Positions 18,816-27,495 of a stretch of DNA of 64,000 nt are shown here, one piece after another; the first letter of the stretch is position 1, and each line of letters starts with the position of its first letter. The stretch covers positions 62,001 to 126,000 of the forward strand of contig CAWHDV010000017.1 in the NCBI GenBank assembly GCA_963828185.1. The letters are read 5' to 3'. The notes under the pieces are model-generated. The model was not told where the DNA came from and searched no databases. It saw only the letters and a program-made list of their open reading frames with translations. Origin of the DNA: Rhodoblastus sp963828185 (GTDB taxonomy: Bacteria > Pseudomonadota > Alphaproteobacteria > Rhizobiales > Beijerinckiaceae). The translations under genes and the position numbers were made by a program.

Positions 18816-19534
18816 TGCGCGCCCCCCTCGAGATAGGCGGAGCGGATTTTTGGATCGCGCAGCAATTCGGCGCCCGGTCCCTGCATGGCGATGGCGCCGT
18901 TGACCATGACATAGCCGCGATCCGCGAGTTTTAACGCATGATGCGCGTCCTGCTCGACCAGGAAGACGGACAGGCCTTCCTCCTTGTTGAGGCGGCGCAC
19001 GACATCGAAAATCTGGCGGCAGATCAGCGGCGCGAGGCCGAGCGAGGGCTCGTCGAGCAAAAGCAGCTTTGGCCGGCTCATCAGCGCGCGGGCTATGGCC
19101 AACATCTGCTGCTCGCCGCCCGACAGCGTGCCGCCGCGTTGGGCCGCACGCTCCTTCAGACGGGGGAAAATGGCGTAGACACGCTCGAGATCGCGCGCAA
19201 AACCGTCGAATCCGGCGACGGAGGCGCCCATCTGCAGGTTCTCGAACACCGTCATGCGGGCGAAAATCCGCCGCCCCTCCGGCGACTGGGCGATGGAGAG
19301 ACGGGCGATTTCATGCGTCGGCATTTCGGTGATGTCGCGCCCGTCGAAGACGACGCGCCCCGAGCGCAGGCGCGGCGCTCCGAAAATGCTCATCATCAGC
19401 GTCGATTTGCCGGCGCCGTTGGCGCCGATCAGCGCGACAATCTCGCCCGCGCCGACTTCGAGATCGACGCCTTTGAGCGCCTGCACGGCGCCATAGAAGG
19501 CGGTCGCGCCCTGGATCGACAGCAGCGGGCTCAT
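18812..19534 (-). CDS. livF: Branched-chain amino-acid ABC transporter ATPase LivF
   Basis: One of the two ATPases that power Liv-type uptake. Walker A is GANGAGKST (about residue 37), signature LSGGEQQMLAIARAL, Walker B LLLLDEPSLGLAP, and switch His in VFLVEQDAHHAL. The 240-residue length and the EGRRIFARMTVFENLQMG segment are LivF hallmarks. It overlaps livG by four bases upstream and the DUF6867-like gene by four bases downstream. Confidence 0.95.
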   Translation of the reverse strand: MSPLLSIQGATAFYGAVQALKGVDLEVGAGEIVALIGANGAGKSTLMMSIFGAPRLRSGRVVFDGRDITEMPTHEIARLSIAQSPEGRRIFARMTVFENLQMGASVAGFDGFARDLERVYAIFPRLKERAAQRGGTLSGGEQQMLAIARALMSRPKLLLLDEPSLGLAPLICRQIFDVVRRLNKEEGLSVFLVEQDAHHALKLADRGYVMVNGAIAMQGPGAELLRDPKIRSAYLEGGAH

Positions 19535-20454
19535 GCCGCGCCTCCGCTCAACTGGGCCTCGACGTGCTCGGCGTCCTCTTCCTCGACGCCGAGATAGGCG
19601 GCGATGACCGCCGGATTTTCGCGCACTTCCGCGGGCGAGCCGTCGGCGATCTTCTGGCCGTAATCGAGCACGACGACATGGTCGGAGATGGCCATGACCA
19701 CCGCCATGTCATGTTCGATCAACAGGATCGAGGTCTCCCCCTCGTCGCGAATGTCGCGGATGAGGCTGGCGAGGCCGTGTGATTCATTGGCGTTAAGCCC
19801 AGCCGCCGGCTCGTCGAGGCAGAGCAGGGCCGGGTCGGCGCACATGGCGCGGGCGATCTCCAGCCGCCGCTGGTCGCCATAGGGCAGGGCGCCCGAGCGA
19901 TCGTCGGCGCGATGGGTGAGGCCGATCCGCTCCAGCCATTCTTTCGCGCGAACAATCGCCTTCTGCTCGGCGCGGCGCCAGGAGGGCAGGCCGACCAGGC
20001 CGAAAAATCCGTAGCCCGAGGCGGGAGTCAGCGCCAGATGCTGGGCGACGATCAGGTTCTCCAGCACGCTCATGCCGGCGAACAGCCTGATGTTCTGGAA
20101 GGTGCGGGCGACCCGAGCCCGCTTGGCGATCTCGAAATCCGCCATGCGCTCGAGCAGGAACAGCGCTTCGCCGCCGTCGCGCGTCTTCTTGCGCGCGGAC
20201 GCGGTCAAGGCCTCGATCCGCGCCTCGTCGAGGCCGCCTTTCGGCGAGAGCGCGATGCGGCCGACGGTCGGCTTGTAGAAACCGGTCAGGCAATTGAACA
20301 AAGTGGTCTTGCCCGCGCCATTGGGGCCGATCAGCGCCGTGATGTCGCCGCGCCCGACCGAAAAGGACACGTCGTTGACGGCGGTGAGGCCGCCGAAACG
20401 CATGGTCAGCCGATCGACCCGCAGCAGCGGATCGCCGATCCAGCGCGGCGTCAT
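19531..20454 (-). CDS. livG: Branched-chain amino-acid ABC transporter ATPase LivG
   Basis: Second ATPase of the Liv permease. Walker A is GPNGAGKTT near residue 43. The Q-loop region is RTFQNIRLFAGMSVLENL, as in LivG. The signature is the LivG-type LPYGDQRRLEIARAM, and Walker B is LLCLDEPAAGLN. It is slightly long (307 residues) because of an insertion after the first strand region (KGGLDEARIEALTASARKK) and an acidic tail (VEEEDAEHVEAQL). It overlaps both livM and livF by four bases. Confidence 0.95.
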   Translation of the reverse strand: MTPRWIGDPLLRVDRLTMRFGGLTAVNDVSFSVGRGDITALIGPNGAGKTTLFNCLTGFYKPTVGRIALSPKGGLDEARIEALTASARKKTRDGGEALFLLERMADFEIAKRARVARTFQNIRLFAGMSVLENLIVAQHLALTPASGYGFFGLVGLPSWRRAEQKAIVRAKEWLERIGLTHRADDRSGALPYGDQRRLEIARAMCADPALLCLDEPAAGLNANESHGLASLIRDIRDEGETSILLIEHDMAVVMAISDHVVVLDYGQKIADGSPAEVRENPAVIAAYLGVEEEDAEHVEAQLSGGAA

Positions 20455-21764
20455 GGTTTGACCTCCGCCGTCCCGCGTAAAAAAATGGTCGGCTGGCGCG
20501 TGGAAACCAGGCCGCGCGGGCGAAAATTCATCATCGCCACCATGGCGAGGCCGACCAGCAGCATGCGGTACTGGGTTGGATCGAATCCTTCGCCGAAGAT
20601 CGCCTTGAGGAAGGTCAGTTCGCGCAAAAGCTCGGACGAGCCGATGATCAGCGCCGCAGCCATGGCGACGCCGGCCTGCGAGCCGCCGCCGCCGAGCACG
20701 ACAATGGCCAGGATGGTCGCGCTCTCGGTGAAGGTGAAGCTCGACGGCGAGACGAAGCCCTGCCGCAGCGCGAACAGGCAGCCGGCGACGCCGGCGAAGA
20801 AGGCGCCCAGCGCAAAGGCAGTGAGCTTGATGTTGGCCGTGTCGAGGCCGAGCGCGCGGCAGGCGATTTCATCCTCGCGCAGCGCCTCCCAGGCGCGGCC
20901 GAGCGGCAGGCGGCGCAGGCGGATCGACACGATATTGGCGACCAGCGCCAGCGCCAGCACGACGTAGTAGAGGAAGATCAGCTTGTGCACGCCGGCGAAA
21001 TGCAGGCCGAAATGCGCCGCGAAGCCGCGCGGGCCGGGAATGAAGGGCAGGCCGAAGAAAGTCAGGCTCGGAAAGCCGAACAGTCCCGCCTCGCCATGCG
21101 TGACGACGTCCCAGTTGACAGCGACGATGCGCACCATCTCTCCAAACGCCAATGTGACGATGGCGAGATAGTCGCCGCGCAGCCGCAACACCGGAAAGCC
21201 GATGCAGAAGCCCCAGAACGCCGCGAGCAGGCCTGAGACCGGCAGCAGCAGCCAGAAAGACAGGCCGGTGAGCGGCGCAAGCAGGGCGTAGGCGTAGGCG
21301 CCGACGGCATAAAAGGCGACATAGCCGAGGTCGAGCAGGCCGGCGAGCCCGACCGTGATGTTGAGGCCCCAGCCGAGCAGGACATAAAGCAGGATCTGCA
21401 CGCCGAACGTGTCGACCCATTTCAGCGCCCCGAGCGGCCCGAGCATGGCCAGCACGATCAGGGGATAGCCGACCAGCGCCGCAAGGCCGAGCGGCGCGAG
21501 CCACGGCCTTCGGCTCGGCCCATGCGCGGCTTCGGCGATTTTGGCCTTGCCGCCCCGCGAATGCCACAGCGACAGCACGAAGCGCAGCGCGAAGCCGAGG
21601 CCGCAAAAGGTGAAATACAGCGGCCAGCGGAAATGCAGCGCCAGCATGTTGTTGAAATCGGGCGAGGCGCGGAAGGCGATGACCGGAAAGCCGAGGCCGC
21701 CGACGACGAGCGCGCCGACGACGCCATCCCTGAGGGCGCGTGAAAGGGGAGAGAGTTCGCTCAA
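20451..21764 (-). CDS. livM: Branched-chain amino-acid ABC transporter permease LivM
   Basis: Membrane subunit with about 10 hydrophobic segments in 437 residues. The core signature is GLLDLGYVAFYAVGAYAYAL, followed by LRLRGDYLAIVTLAFGEM and the ATPase-coupling EDEIACRALGLDTANIKL loop. An N-terminal extension of about 100 residues with two or three extra hydrophobic segments precedes the core, as in LivM of E. coli type. It starts three bases after livH ends and overlaps livG by four. Confidence 0.95.
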   Translation of the reverse strand: MSELSPLSRALRDGVVGALVVGGLGFPVIAFRASPDFNNMLALHFRWPLYFTFCGLGFALRFVLSLWHSRGGKAKIAEAAHGPSRRPWLAPLGLAALVGYPLIVLAMLGPLGALKWVDTFGVQILLYVLLGWGLNITVGLAGLLDLGYVAFYAVGAYAYALLAPLTGLSFWLLLPVSGLLAAFWGFCIGFPVLRLRGDYLAIVTLAFGEMVRIVAVNWDVVTHGEAGLFGFPSLTFFGLPFIPGPRGFAAHFGLHFAGVHKLIFLYYVVLALALVANIVSIRLRRLPLGRAWEALREDEIACRALGLDTANIKLTAFALGAFFAGVAGCLFALRQGFVSPSSFTFTESATILAIVVLGGGGSQAGVAMAAALIIGSSELLRELTFLKAIFGEGFDPTQYRMLLVGLAMVAMMNFRPRGLVSTRQPTIFLRGTAEVKP

Positions 21765-21767
21765 AAC

Positions 21768-22682
21768 TCAGACCTTTTCGACATCGGGTCGTCCGAGCAG
21801 GCCGGAAGGCATGAAGATCAAGGTGATGGCGAGAATGGCGAAGGCGGCGACATCCTTGTAGTCGGAGGAGAAATATTGCCCCCACAGGGTCTCGATCAGG
21901 CCGATCGCCAGTCCGCCGAGCACCGCGCCCGGCAGCGAGCCTATGCCGCCGAGCACCGCTGCGGTGAAGGCTTTGACCCCCGGCACGAAGCCGTCCGACG
22001 ATTTGACCACGCCATATTGCAGCAGGAACAGGCAGCCAGCGACGGCGGCCAGCGCCGCGCCGATCACGAAGGTCAGGGCGATGGTGCGGTCGACGTCGAC
22101 GCCGAGCAGCGAGGCCATTTTCGCATCCTGTTCGCAGGCGCGCTGCGCCCGGCCGAGCGGCGTCTTCTGCACCACGAACCAGAAGGCGGCGAGGAGGATG
22201 GCGGTCACGGCGACGATCAGGATCTGCTTGTAGGACAAGGTGACGTCATAAGAGCCGCCCTGGGTGAGGGCGATGACCTTGTTGAGCACGGGCGGGATCG
22301 ATTTGTTGTTCGGCCCCTGCGTCACCGTGACGAAATTCGACAGGAAAGTGGACATGCCGATGGCGGAGATCAGCGGCGCGAGCCGGAACGAGCTGCGCAA
22401 GCGGCGATAGGCGACGCGCTCGATGACGAAGTTCCACAGCGCGGTCAGCGCCATCGTCGCGAAGAGGACGACAAAAAAGGCGAGGCTCGCCGGCAGACCG
22501 AGCGTCTGCGTCAAAAGCAGCAGCAAAAGCAGGGCGATGAAGGCTGACAGCATGAACAGGTCGCCATGCGCGAAATTGACCATGCCGATGATGCCATAGA
22601 CCATGGTGTAGCCAATGGCGATCAGGCCGTAGATCGAGCCCAGCGTGACGCCATTGATCAATTGTTGCAGGAACACTTCCAT
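21768..22682 (-). CDS. livH: Branched-chain amino-acid ABC transporter permease LivH
   Basis: First gene of the livHMGF-DUF6867 operon and partner of LivM. It has about eight hydrophobic segments in 304 residues. Family signatures are LQQLINGVTLGSIYGLIAIGYT at the start (here up to IGYTMVYGI), GMVNFAHGDLFML, and RACEQDAKMASLLGVDVDR, the EAA-like ATPase contact. Its promoter should lie in the 214-bp divergent gap shared with the fasciclin gene. The substrate-binding protein at 12.0 kb is the nearest candidate partner. Confidence 0.95.
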   Translation of the reverse strand: MEVFLQQLINGVTLGSIYGLIAIGYTMVYGIIGMVNFAHGDLFMLSAFIALLLLLLLTQTLGLPASLAFFVVLFATMALTALWNFVIERVAYRRLRSSFRLAPLISAIGMSTFLSNFVTVTQGPNNKSIPPVLNKVIALTQGGSYDVTLSYKQILIVAVTAILLAAFWFVVQKTPLGRAQRACEQDAKMASLLGVDVDRTIALTFVIGAALAAVAGCLFLLQYGVVKSSDGFVPGVKAFTAAVLGGIGSLPGAVLGGLAIGLIETLWGQYFSSDYKDVAAFAILAITLIFMPSGLLGRPDVEKV

Positions 22683-22896
22683 CAGGGGTCCAGAATCAGC
22701 CGGCGCCCGCGCGCACGCTGGGCAAGGACGCTAGCAAGCGGCGCGCGTGGCCGCAACAATTCGCCTCACGCGGTCGTGTGCCGGTTTGCCGCCGCACGCT
22801 GAAACTTCCGCCGCGCGGCCCCCGTACCCTTGCATGCGGACGCCGAAAACCCCGCCTGTTGCGCGGTGTATGGCGCGGTCCGTCAAGGAGAACGCC

Positions 22897-23478
22897 ATGT
22901 CAAGCTTAGTTTCAAGCCTACGCTCAAGGACCGCCGCTTTCGCCGCGCCGGCTTTCGTCGTCGCCGGCGCGCTGCTGTGCGGCGGCGCAGCCTCGGCCGA
23001 TCCCATGGTCGGCGGCGCGGCCATGTACGCTAACAGGAATATTGTCGAAAACGCCGTCCATTCCAAGGTCAACACGACGCTGGTCACGGCGGTCAAGGCT
23101 GCGGGCCTCGTCAAGACGCTGGAAGGACCCGGCCCGTTCACCGTGTTCGCGCCGGTCAATTCGGCCTTTGCGCGCCTGCCGGCCGGGACGTTGAAAACGC
23201 TGCTGGAGCCGCAGAACAAGGCGGAGTTGACCAAAATCCTCACCTATCATGTCGTCGCCGGCCGCCTGACGACGGCCGATCTGCGCCGCGATGCGGAAAG
23301 AAATGGCGGCGTCGCCACCCTGACCACGGTCGAAGGCGACAAGCTTGAAGTCAAACCGATGGGCCGCCGCCTGGAACTGATCGATTCGAAGGGCGACAAA
23401 GCCTTCATCACCATCGGCAACGTCATGCAAAGCAATGGCGTCATCCAGGTGATTGATCGCGTGCTCATGCCGGGTTGA
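22897..23478 (+). CDS. Secreted fasciclin (FAS1) domain protein
   Basis: A 193-residue exported protein with a single FAS1 domain, a fold used in cell adhesion and matrix contact; bacterial copies are mostly uncharacterised. The signal peptide ends GGAASADPM. FAS1 H1 motif is GPGPFTVFAPVNSAFARLP, the following helix LLEPQNKAELTKILTYHVV, and H2 GVIQVIDRVLMPG. The ATG at 22897 follows CAAGGAGAACGCC, an excellent ribosome-binding site. Monocistronic, with a terminator after it. Confidence 0.93.
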   Translation: MSSLVSSLRSRTAAFAAPAFVVAGALLCGGAASADPMVGGAAMYANRNIVENAVHSKVNTTLVTAVKAAGLVKTLEGPGPFTVFAPVNSAFARLPAGTLKTLLEPQNKAELTKILTYHVVAGRLTTADLRRDAERNGGVATLTTVEGDKLEVKPMGRRLELIDSKGDKAFITIGNVMQSNGVIQVIDRVLMPG

Positions 23479-23508
23479 GCCGAGCGCCGGCGGGGCCGGA
23501 TTATTTGA

Positions 23509-23537
23509 GCCGAAACGCCCCGCCCAGGCGTTTCGGC
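23509..23537 (+). terminator. Terminator after the fasciclin gene
   Basis: An 11-bp perfect stem (GCCGAAACGCC/GGCGTTTCGGC) with a 7-base loop lies about 30 bases past the stop. T residues are in the 3' arm rather than after it. Confidence 0.55.
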
Positions 23538-23733
23538 CTTCATGGAGATCGGGCGGCGTTTCGAGACTTGCCACCCGCGGTTTGAGTCTCCCGGACGACG
23601 CAGGGACCGGTCAGGCGGCGGCGCCGAAGAGATCGCGCCGCCCGCGCATTTGATTACGTTAAGTAATTTCGACGCCAGCTCCGCTCCAGCCAGCCGTGTT
23701 GCTCTGGCGATGGCGCCGGCGGGATCGAAAAGC

Positions 23734-25860
23734 ATGACGACAAATCAAGCCCAGAAATCAGTCGCGAAAAAATGGCTTTCCTTCGGCGACAAGGGCGCAG
23801 GCCCGTCGCGGCTGCCGGAGCTGCTGGCGCCGCATATCCGGCCGGCGCTCGACGCCTTTTACGACAAGCTGCAGGGCGACCCGGACATGGCGATCATCCT
23901 CGCCAAGGGGCCGGGGATCGAGGCGCTCAAGCAGGCGCAGGCCGGCCACTGGAAACTTTTGCTCAAGGGCGAGGTCACCGACGAACTGAAGGAGCGCGGC
24001 CGGCGCATCGGCGCGGCCCATGTCCGCGTCGGCCTGACGCCGAGCTATTACATCCAGAGCTATCGCTATTTCTTCGAGACTTTTACCCGCATCATCCTCG
24101 GCAAAAAAGGCGGCGAAGCCGGGGACATGGTCGCGCTGGGACGCGCCATCTTCACCGATATGGAAATGGCGATTTCCGCCTATTCGGAGATCGCCGAAAG
24201 CGATTCGCGCCAGCGCGACGCGCAGGCGATGGTCAGTTCGGTCGAGGCGGAAGTCGCGAAAGCCAATGAGAAGGCCAAGGCGCAGGCCGAGGATCTCAAG
24301 GCCATCATCGGCGAACTGACGCAATCGATCTCGGGCCTGCAACAGGGCGTCGATCTGGTCGAGCGCGGCTCGGCGACGAGCAGCCACGGCATTGGCTCGG
24401 TGGCGGCGGCGATCGAAGAGATGCACGCCAACAGCCGCGAGGTCGGCGACCAGGCCGAAAACACCTCGCGCATGGCCGCCTCCGCCGTGCAGAAGGCCGA
24501 GGAAGCCGGCCGCCGCATGGGGCGGCTGACGCAATTGGCGACGCGCGTCGGCGAGATCGTCAAGCTGATCACCAATATTTCCAGCCAGACCAATCTTCTG
24601 GCCCTCAACGCGACGATCGAGGCGGCGCGCGCGGGCGAAGCCGGGCGCGGTTTCGCGGTGGTGGCCAACGAGGTCAAGCAATTGTCGCAGCGCACCGCCG
24701 AGGCGACCAAGGAGATCAGCGAGCAGATCCTGGAAATCGGCTCGGCGACGAGCGCGGTCGCCTCGGCCTTGAACGAGGTCAGCGAGATCATCGACGGCAT
24801 GAAGACCATGGCCGGCGGCGTGGCCCAGAATTCCGAGAGCCAGATCGCCGCCTTGCAGGAGATCAGCGCCAGCGCCCAGGCGGCGGCGGGCGGCGCGGAC
24901 GATCTCGGCAACAGCGCGCGCCTGTTCACCGCCGGCGTCGCCGACGTGAACGCCGTCGGCGAGAACGTCCGCCGCCACGGCGAACAGGCTTCGGCCATGA
25001 TGGCCAGCATGATCGAGCGCCTGGTCATCACCGTGCGCGGTTTCGCCGGCGTGGACGGCCGCCGCCACGTCCGCGTGCCGATCCGCGTGCGGGTGCATTA
25101 CCAGGCCGGGCAGGCGGGCGACGAAAGCGAGACGGTGGAGATTTCCGAAGGCGGCTGCGTGCTGAAAACGTCCTCGCAGCGGCCGGAGCCGGGCGCGGAC
25201 ATCCGTATCGATTTTCCGCAAGCCGGCGCGGTCAGGGGAACCGTCAAGGGCTATCAGCCGCTCGGCATGCGGGTCGAGTTCAAGAACATGAGCGAGCAGC
25301 AGGCGGCGGCCGTCGCCGCGATGGTCAAGGAGGCGCTGAAGAAGGATCTTGGGCTGAAAGACCTGCTACGGGAGCGCCGCGATCTGGTGGAACAGGCGCT
25401 GAACCGCGCTGTGAACGCGAACGAAATTTCGGTGCAGGACCTGTTCGACGTGGATTACCAGCCGATCGCCGGCAGCAATCCGCCGCAGTTTTCGACGAGG
25501 TCCCTGGCGTTCCTCGATAACATCCTGCCCCCCTTGCAGGAGCCGGCGCTGGCCGCCGATGCGCGCATCATCTTCTGCGTCGCGATCGATCGCAACGGCT
25601 ACATACCCGTGCATAATCTGCGGCAATCGCAGCCGCAGGGCGCCGATCCCGTCTGGAACAACCAATATTGCCGCAACCGGCGAATCTTCGACGATCGCGC
25701 CGGCCTCGCCGGCGCCCGCAACCTGCAGGAATTCCTGCTGCAGACCTATCCGCGCGACATCGGCGGGGGACGCACGGTCATGATGAAGGACCTGTCAATG
25801 CCGATCACCGTCGATGGCAAGCACTGGGGCGCCATGCGCATGGGCGCGCCCGTCGATTGA
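23734..25860 (+). CDS. Soluble globin-coupled chemoreceptor with PilZ and C-terminal sensor domains
   Basis: A 708-residue cytoplasmic methyl-accepting protein with no membrane segment. Order: protoglobin-type haem sensor (residues 10-170; proximal His about H96 in GAAHVRVGLTPSYYIQSYRYF), coiled coil, MCP signalling hairpin (about 270-330; NISSQTNLLALNATIEAARAG, then GFAVVANEVKQLS), PilZ domain (about 442-530; GRRHVRVPIRVRVHY with SEGGCVLK), and a C-terminal PDC/Cache-like module (about 560-708; VAIDRNGYIPVHN, NNQYCRNRRIFDD). By family knowledge the globin senses O2 (or CO/NO) and the hairpin drives CheA. PilZ would add c-di-GMP input. No che genes are nearby. Starts at 23710 or 23734 are both possible. 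Confidence 0.9.
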   Translation: MTTNQAQKSVAKKWLSFGDKGAGPSRLPELLAPHIRPALDAFYDKLQGDPDMAIILAKGPGIEALKQAQAGHWKLLLKGEVTDELKERGRRIGAAHVRVGLTPSYYIQSYRYFFETFTRIILGKKGGEAGDMVALGRAIFTDMEMAISAYSEIAESDSRQRDAQAMVSSVEAEVAKANEKAKAQAEDLKAIIGELTQSISGLQQGVDLVERGSATSSHGIGSVAAAIEEMHANSREVGDQAENTSRMAASAVQKAEEAGRRMGRLTQLATRVGEIVKLITNISSQTNLLALNATIEAARAGEAGRGFAVVANEVKQLSQRTAEATKEISEQILEIGSATSAVASALNEVSEIIDGMKTMAGGVAQNSESQIAALQEISASAQAAAGGADDLGNSARLFTAGVADVNAVGENVRRHGEQASAMMASMIERLVITVRGFAGVDGRRHVRVPIRVRVHYQAGQAGDESETVEISEGGCVLKTSSQRPEPGADIRIDFPQAGAVRGTVKGYQPLGMRVEFKNMSEQQAAAVAAMVKEALKKDLGLKDLLRERRDLVEQALNRAVNANEISVQDLFDVDYQPIAGSNPPQFSTRSLAFLDNILPPLQEPALAADARIIFCVAIDRNGYIPVHNLRQSQPQGADPVWNNQYCRNRRIFDDRAGLAGARNLQEFLLQTYPRDIGGGRTVMMKDLSMPITVDGKHWGAMRMGAPVD

Positions 25861-25991
25861 GCGAGCGCGTCTGGCTCCTGGCTTTCCCGCCCGTAATGAC
25901 TATTTTCCCCCCGCTGAGCTTTGACGGCGCCGGCGGCAGGTGTAAGCATCGCGCGCGCCCAGGGAATGCATTAAAGGTAGCGATACGGGAC

Positions 25992-26513
25992 ATGACGGTG
26001 AAAATTCTGCGCCAGGATGAGGCTCCGGACCTCGAAGCCAAGGCCTATCGCGACGCGATGAGCGAAATCGCCTCGCCGGTGCATCTGATCGCCAGCGATG
26101 GGCCGGCCGGGCTTGCGGGCATGACGGTGACGGCGCTCGCGTCGGTCTCCGACCATCCGGCGACGCTGCTCGTCTGCGTCAACATCCTCTCTCCCTCGTC
26201 GCGGCGGTTCATTGAAAACGGCGTGTTCAGCGTCAATTCGCTGGGGGGCGAGGACCAGGCGCTGGCCGATATTTTCGCCGGCCGCACCGACGAGCATTTC
26301 GAGCGGAAATTCAGCCACGGCGTCTGGCGGCGGGGCAAGACCGGATCGCCCTTGCTCGAAAGCGCGCTGGCGAGTTTCGATTGCCGCCTGATCGAGGTGA
26401 AGGACGTGGCGACGCACCATGTCTTTTTTGGCATAGTCGAAGCGGTGACGCGGCGCGACGATGGCGCGGGCCTGCTCTACCACCGCCGCGCCTATACGCG
26501 CAGCGATGACTGA
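25992..26513 (+). CDS. Flavin reductase family protein (FMN-binding split barrel)
   Basis: A 173-residue NAD(P)H:flavin oxidoreductase-like protein, usually the small component that feeds reduced flavin to a monooxygenase. Family signatures are FRDAM-like YRDAMSEIASPVHLIASDG, GMTVTALASVSDHPATLLVCVN, and SRRFIENGVFSVNSL. No partner monooxygenase is in the window. It lies 131 bases after the globin chemoreceptor on the same strand. The ATG at 25992 was chosen because upstream sequence is not family-like. Confidence 0.9.
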   Translation: MTVKILRQDEAPDLEAKAYRDAMSEIASPVHLIASDGPAGLAGMTVTALASVSDHPATLLVCVNILSPSSRRFIENGVFSVNSLGGEDQALADIFAGRTDEHFERKFSHGVWRRGKTGSPLLESALASFDCRLIEVKDVATHHVFFGIVEAVTRRDDGAGLLYHRRAYTRSDD

Positions 26514-26538
26514 TCGCTAAAGATTGAAATTGTCCGGA

Positions 26539-26568
26539 CCTTCCCCGCGCCTTTCGCCTCGGGGAAGG
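26539..26568. terminator. Bidirectional terminator between flavin reductase and aquaporin genes
   Basis: A 9-bp perfect stem (CCTTCCCCG/CGGGGAAGG) with a 12-base loop lies in the 71-bp gap between converging genes. No T tract follows, so efficiency is uncertain. Confidence 0.5.
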
Positions 26569-26584
26569 CCGCAGACCTCTATCG

Positions 26585-27301
26585 TCAGCTTTCCCGTGCG
26601 ACCATCGCCGGCAACTCGCCCGGAGCCAGCAAAAACTTCCAGATCACTGCGCCGAGGGCGCCGCCGATCAGAGGGGCGACCCAGAACAGCCAGAGCTGAC
26701 CGACCGCGCCGGTTTGCGCGAAAAAGGCGACGGCGGTCGAGCGCGCCGGATTGACCGACGTGTTGGTCACCGGGATCGAAACCAAGTGGATAAGCGTCAG
26801 CGCCAGGCCGATGGTGAGTGGCGCGAAGCCTGCTGGCGCGGCCTTGGACGTCGATCCGAGAATGACAACGAGAAAGCCGGCGGTCATGACGATTTCCATG
26901 ATCAGGCCGGACAGCAGCGAATAATGTCCGGGCGACAGATCGCCGTAGCCGTTGGAGGCGAAGCCTCCGGCGGAAAAATTCGGAGCGCCGGAGGCGATGA
27001 CATAGAGGATTGTCGCCGCCACGAGGCCGCCGAGGACCTGCGAAACCCAATAGGGAATCAGCTCGCTCCATGAAAAGCGATCGGCGACGGCGAGGCCGAG
27101 CGAAACCGCGGGATTGAAGTGGCCGCCGGAAATGCCGCCGACGGCGTAGACCATCGTCAGCACGGTCAGGCCGAAGGCGAGGGCGACGCCGGCGAAGCCG
27201 ATGCCGAGGTGCGGAAAGGCGGCGTCGAGGACGGCGCTGCCGCATCCTCCGAACACCAGCCAGAAAGTTCCAAAAAATTCAGCGGCAAGCTTACGAAACA
27301 T
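26585..27301 (-). CDS. aqpZ: Aquaporin Z
   Basis: Water channel of the inner membrane. Six hydrophobic segments occur in 238 residues. Two NPA loops are visible: GGHFNPAVSLGLAV near residue 60-70 and TNTSVNPARSTAVAF near 180-190; the latter Arg forms the selectivity filter. The N-terminus MFRKLAAEFFGTFWLVFGGCGSA is the classic AqpZ start. Narrow-pore residues suggest water rather than glycerol. Single gene, convergent with flavin reductase. Confidence 0.96.
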   Translation of the reverse strand: MFRKLAAEFFGTFWLVFGGCGSAVLDAAFPHLGIGFAGVALAFGLTVLTMVYAVGGISGGHFNPAVSLGLAVADRFSWSELIPYWVSQVLGGLVAATILYVIASGAPNFSAGGFASNGYGDLSPGHYSLLSGLIMEIVMTAGFLVVILGSTSKAAPAGFAPLTIGLALTLIHLVSIPVTNTSVNPARSTAVAFFAQTGAVGQLWLFWVAPLIGGALGAVIWKFLLAPGELPAMVARES

Positions 27302-27495
27302 AACGTCCTCCTCAAATATTCATGCCCAAGCTTATCACAAAGTAACGCGGGACGTCACGCTGCAGGAAACGCTGTATATTGTCAGTGTCTTAGCCATTGC
27401 TGGCGGCTCAAGCGCCAGGTTGAAGCTGAATAAATTCGGAACCGGACGGGTGGCGGGCGGTTAAGACGGAGGCATTTCCATCCGGATCGATCGAT

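Noticed and set aside
22683..22896. Extended start of the fasciclin gene at 22747
   Set aside because: The ATG at 22897 has an ideal ribosome-binding site and signal peptide; the upstream part is not protein-like.
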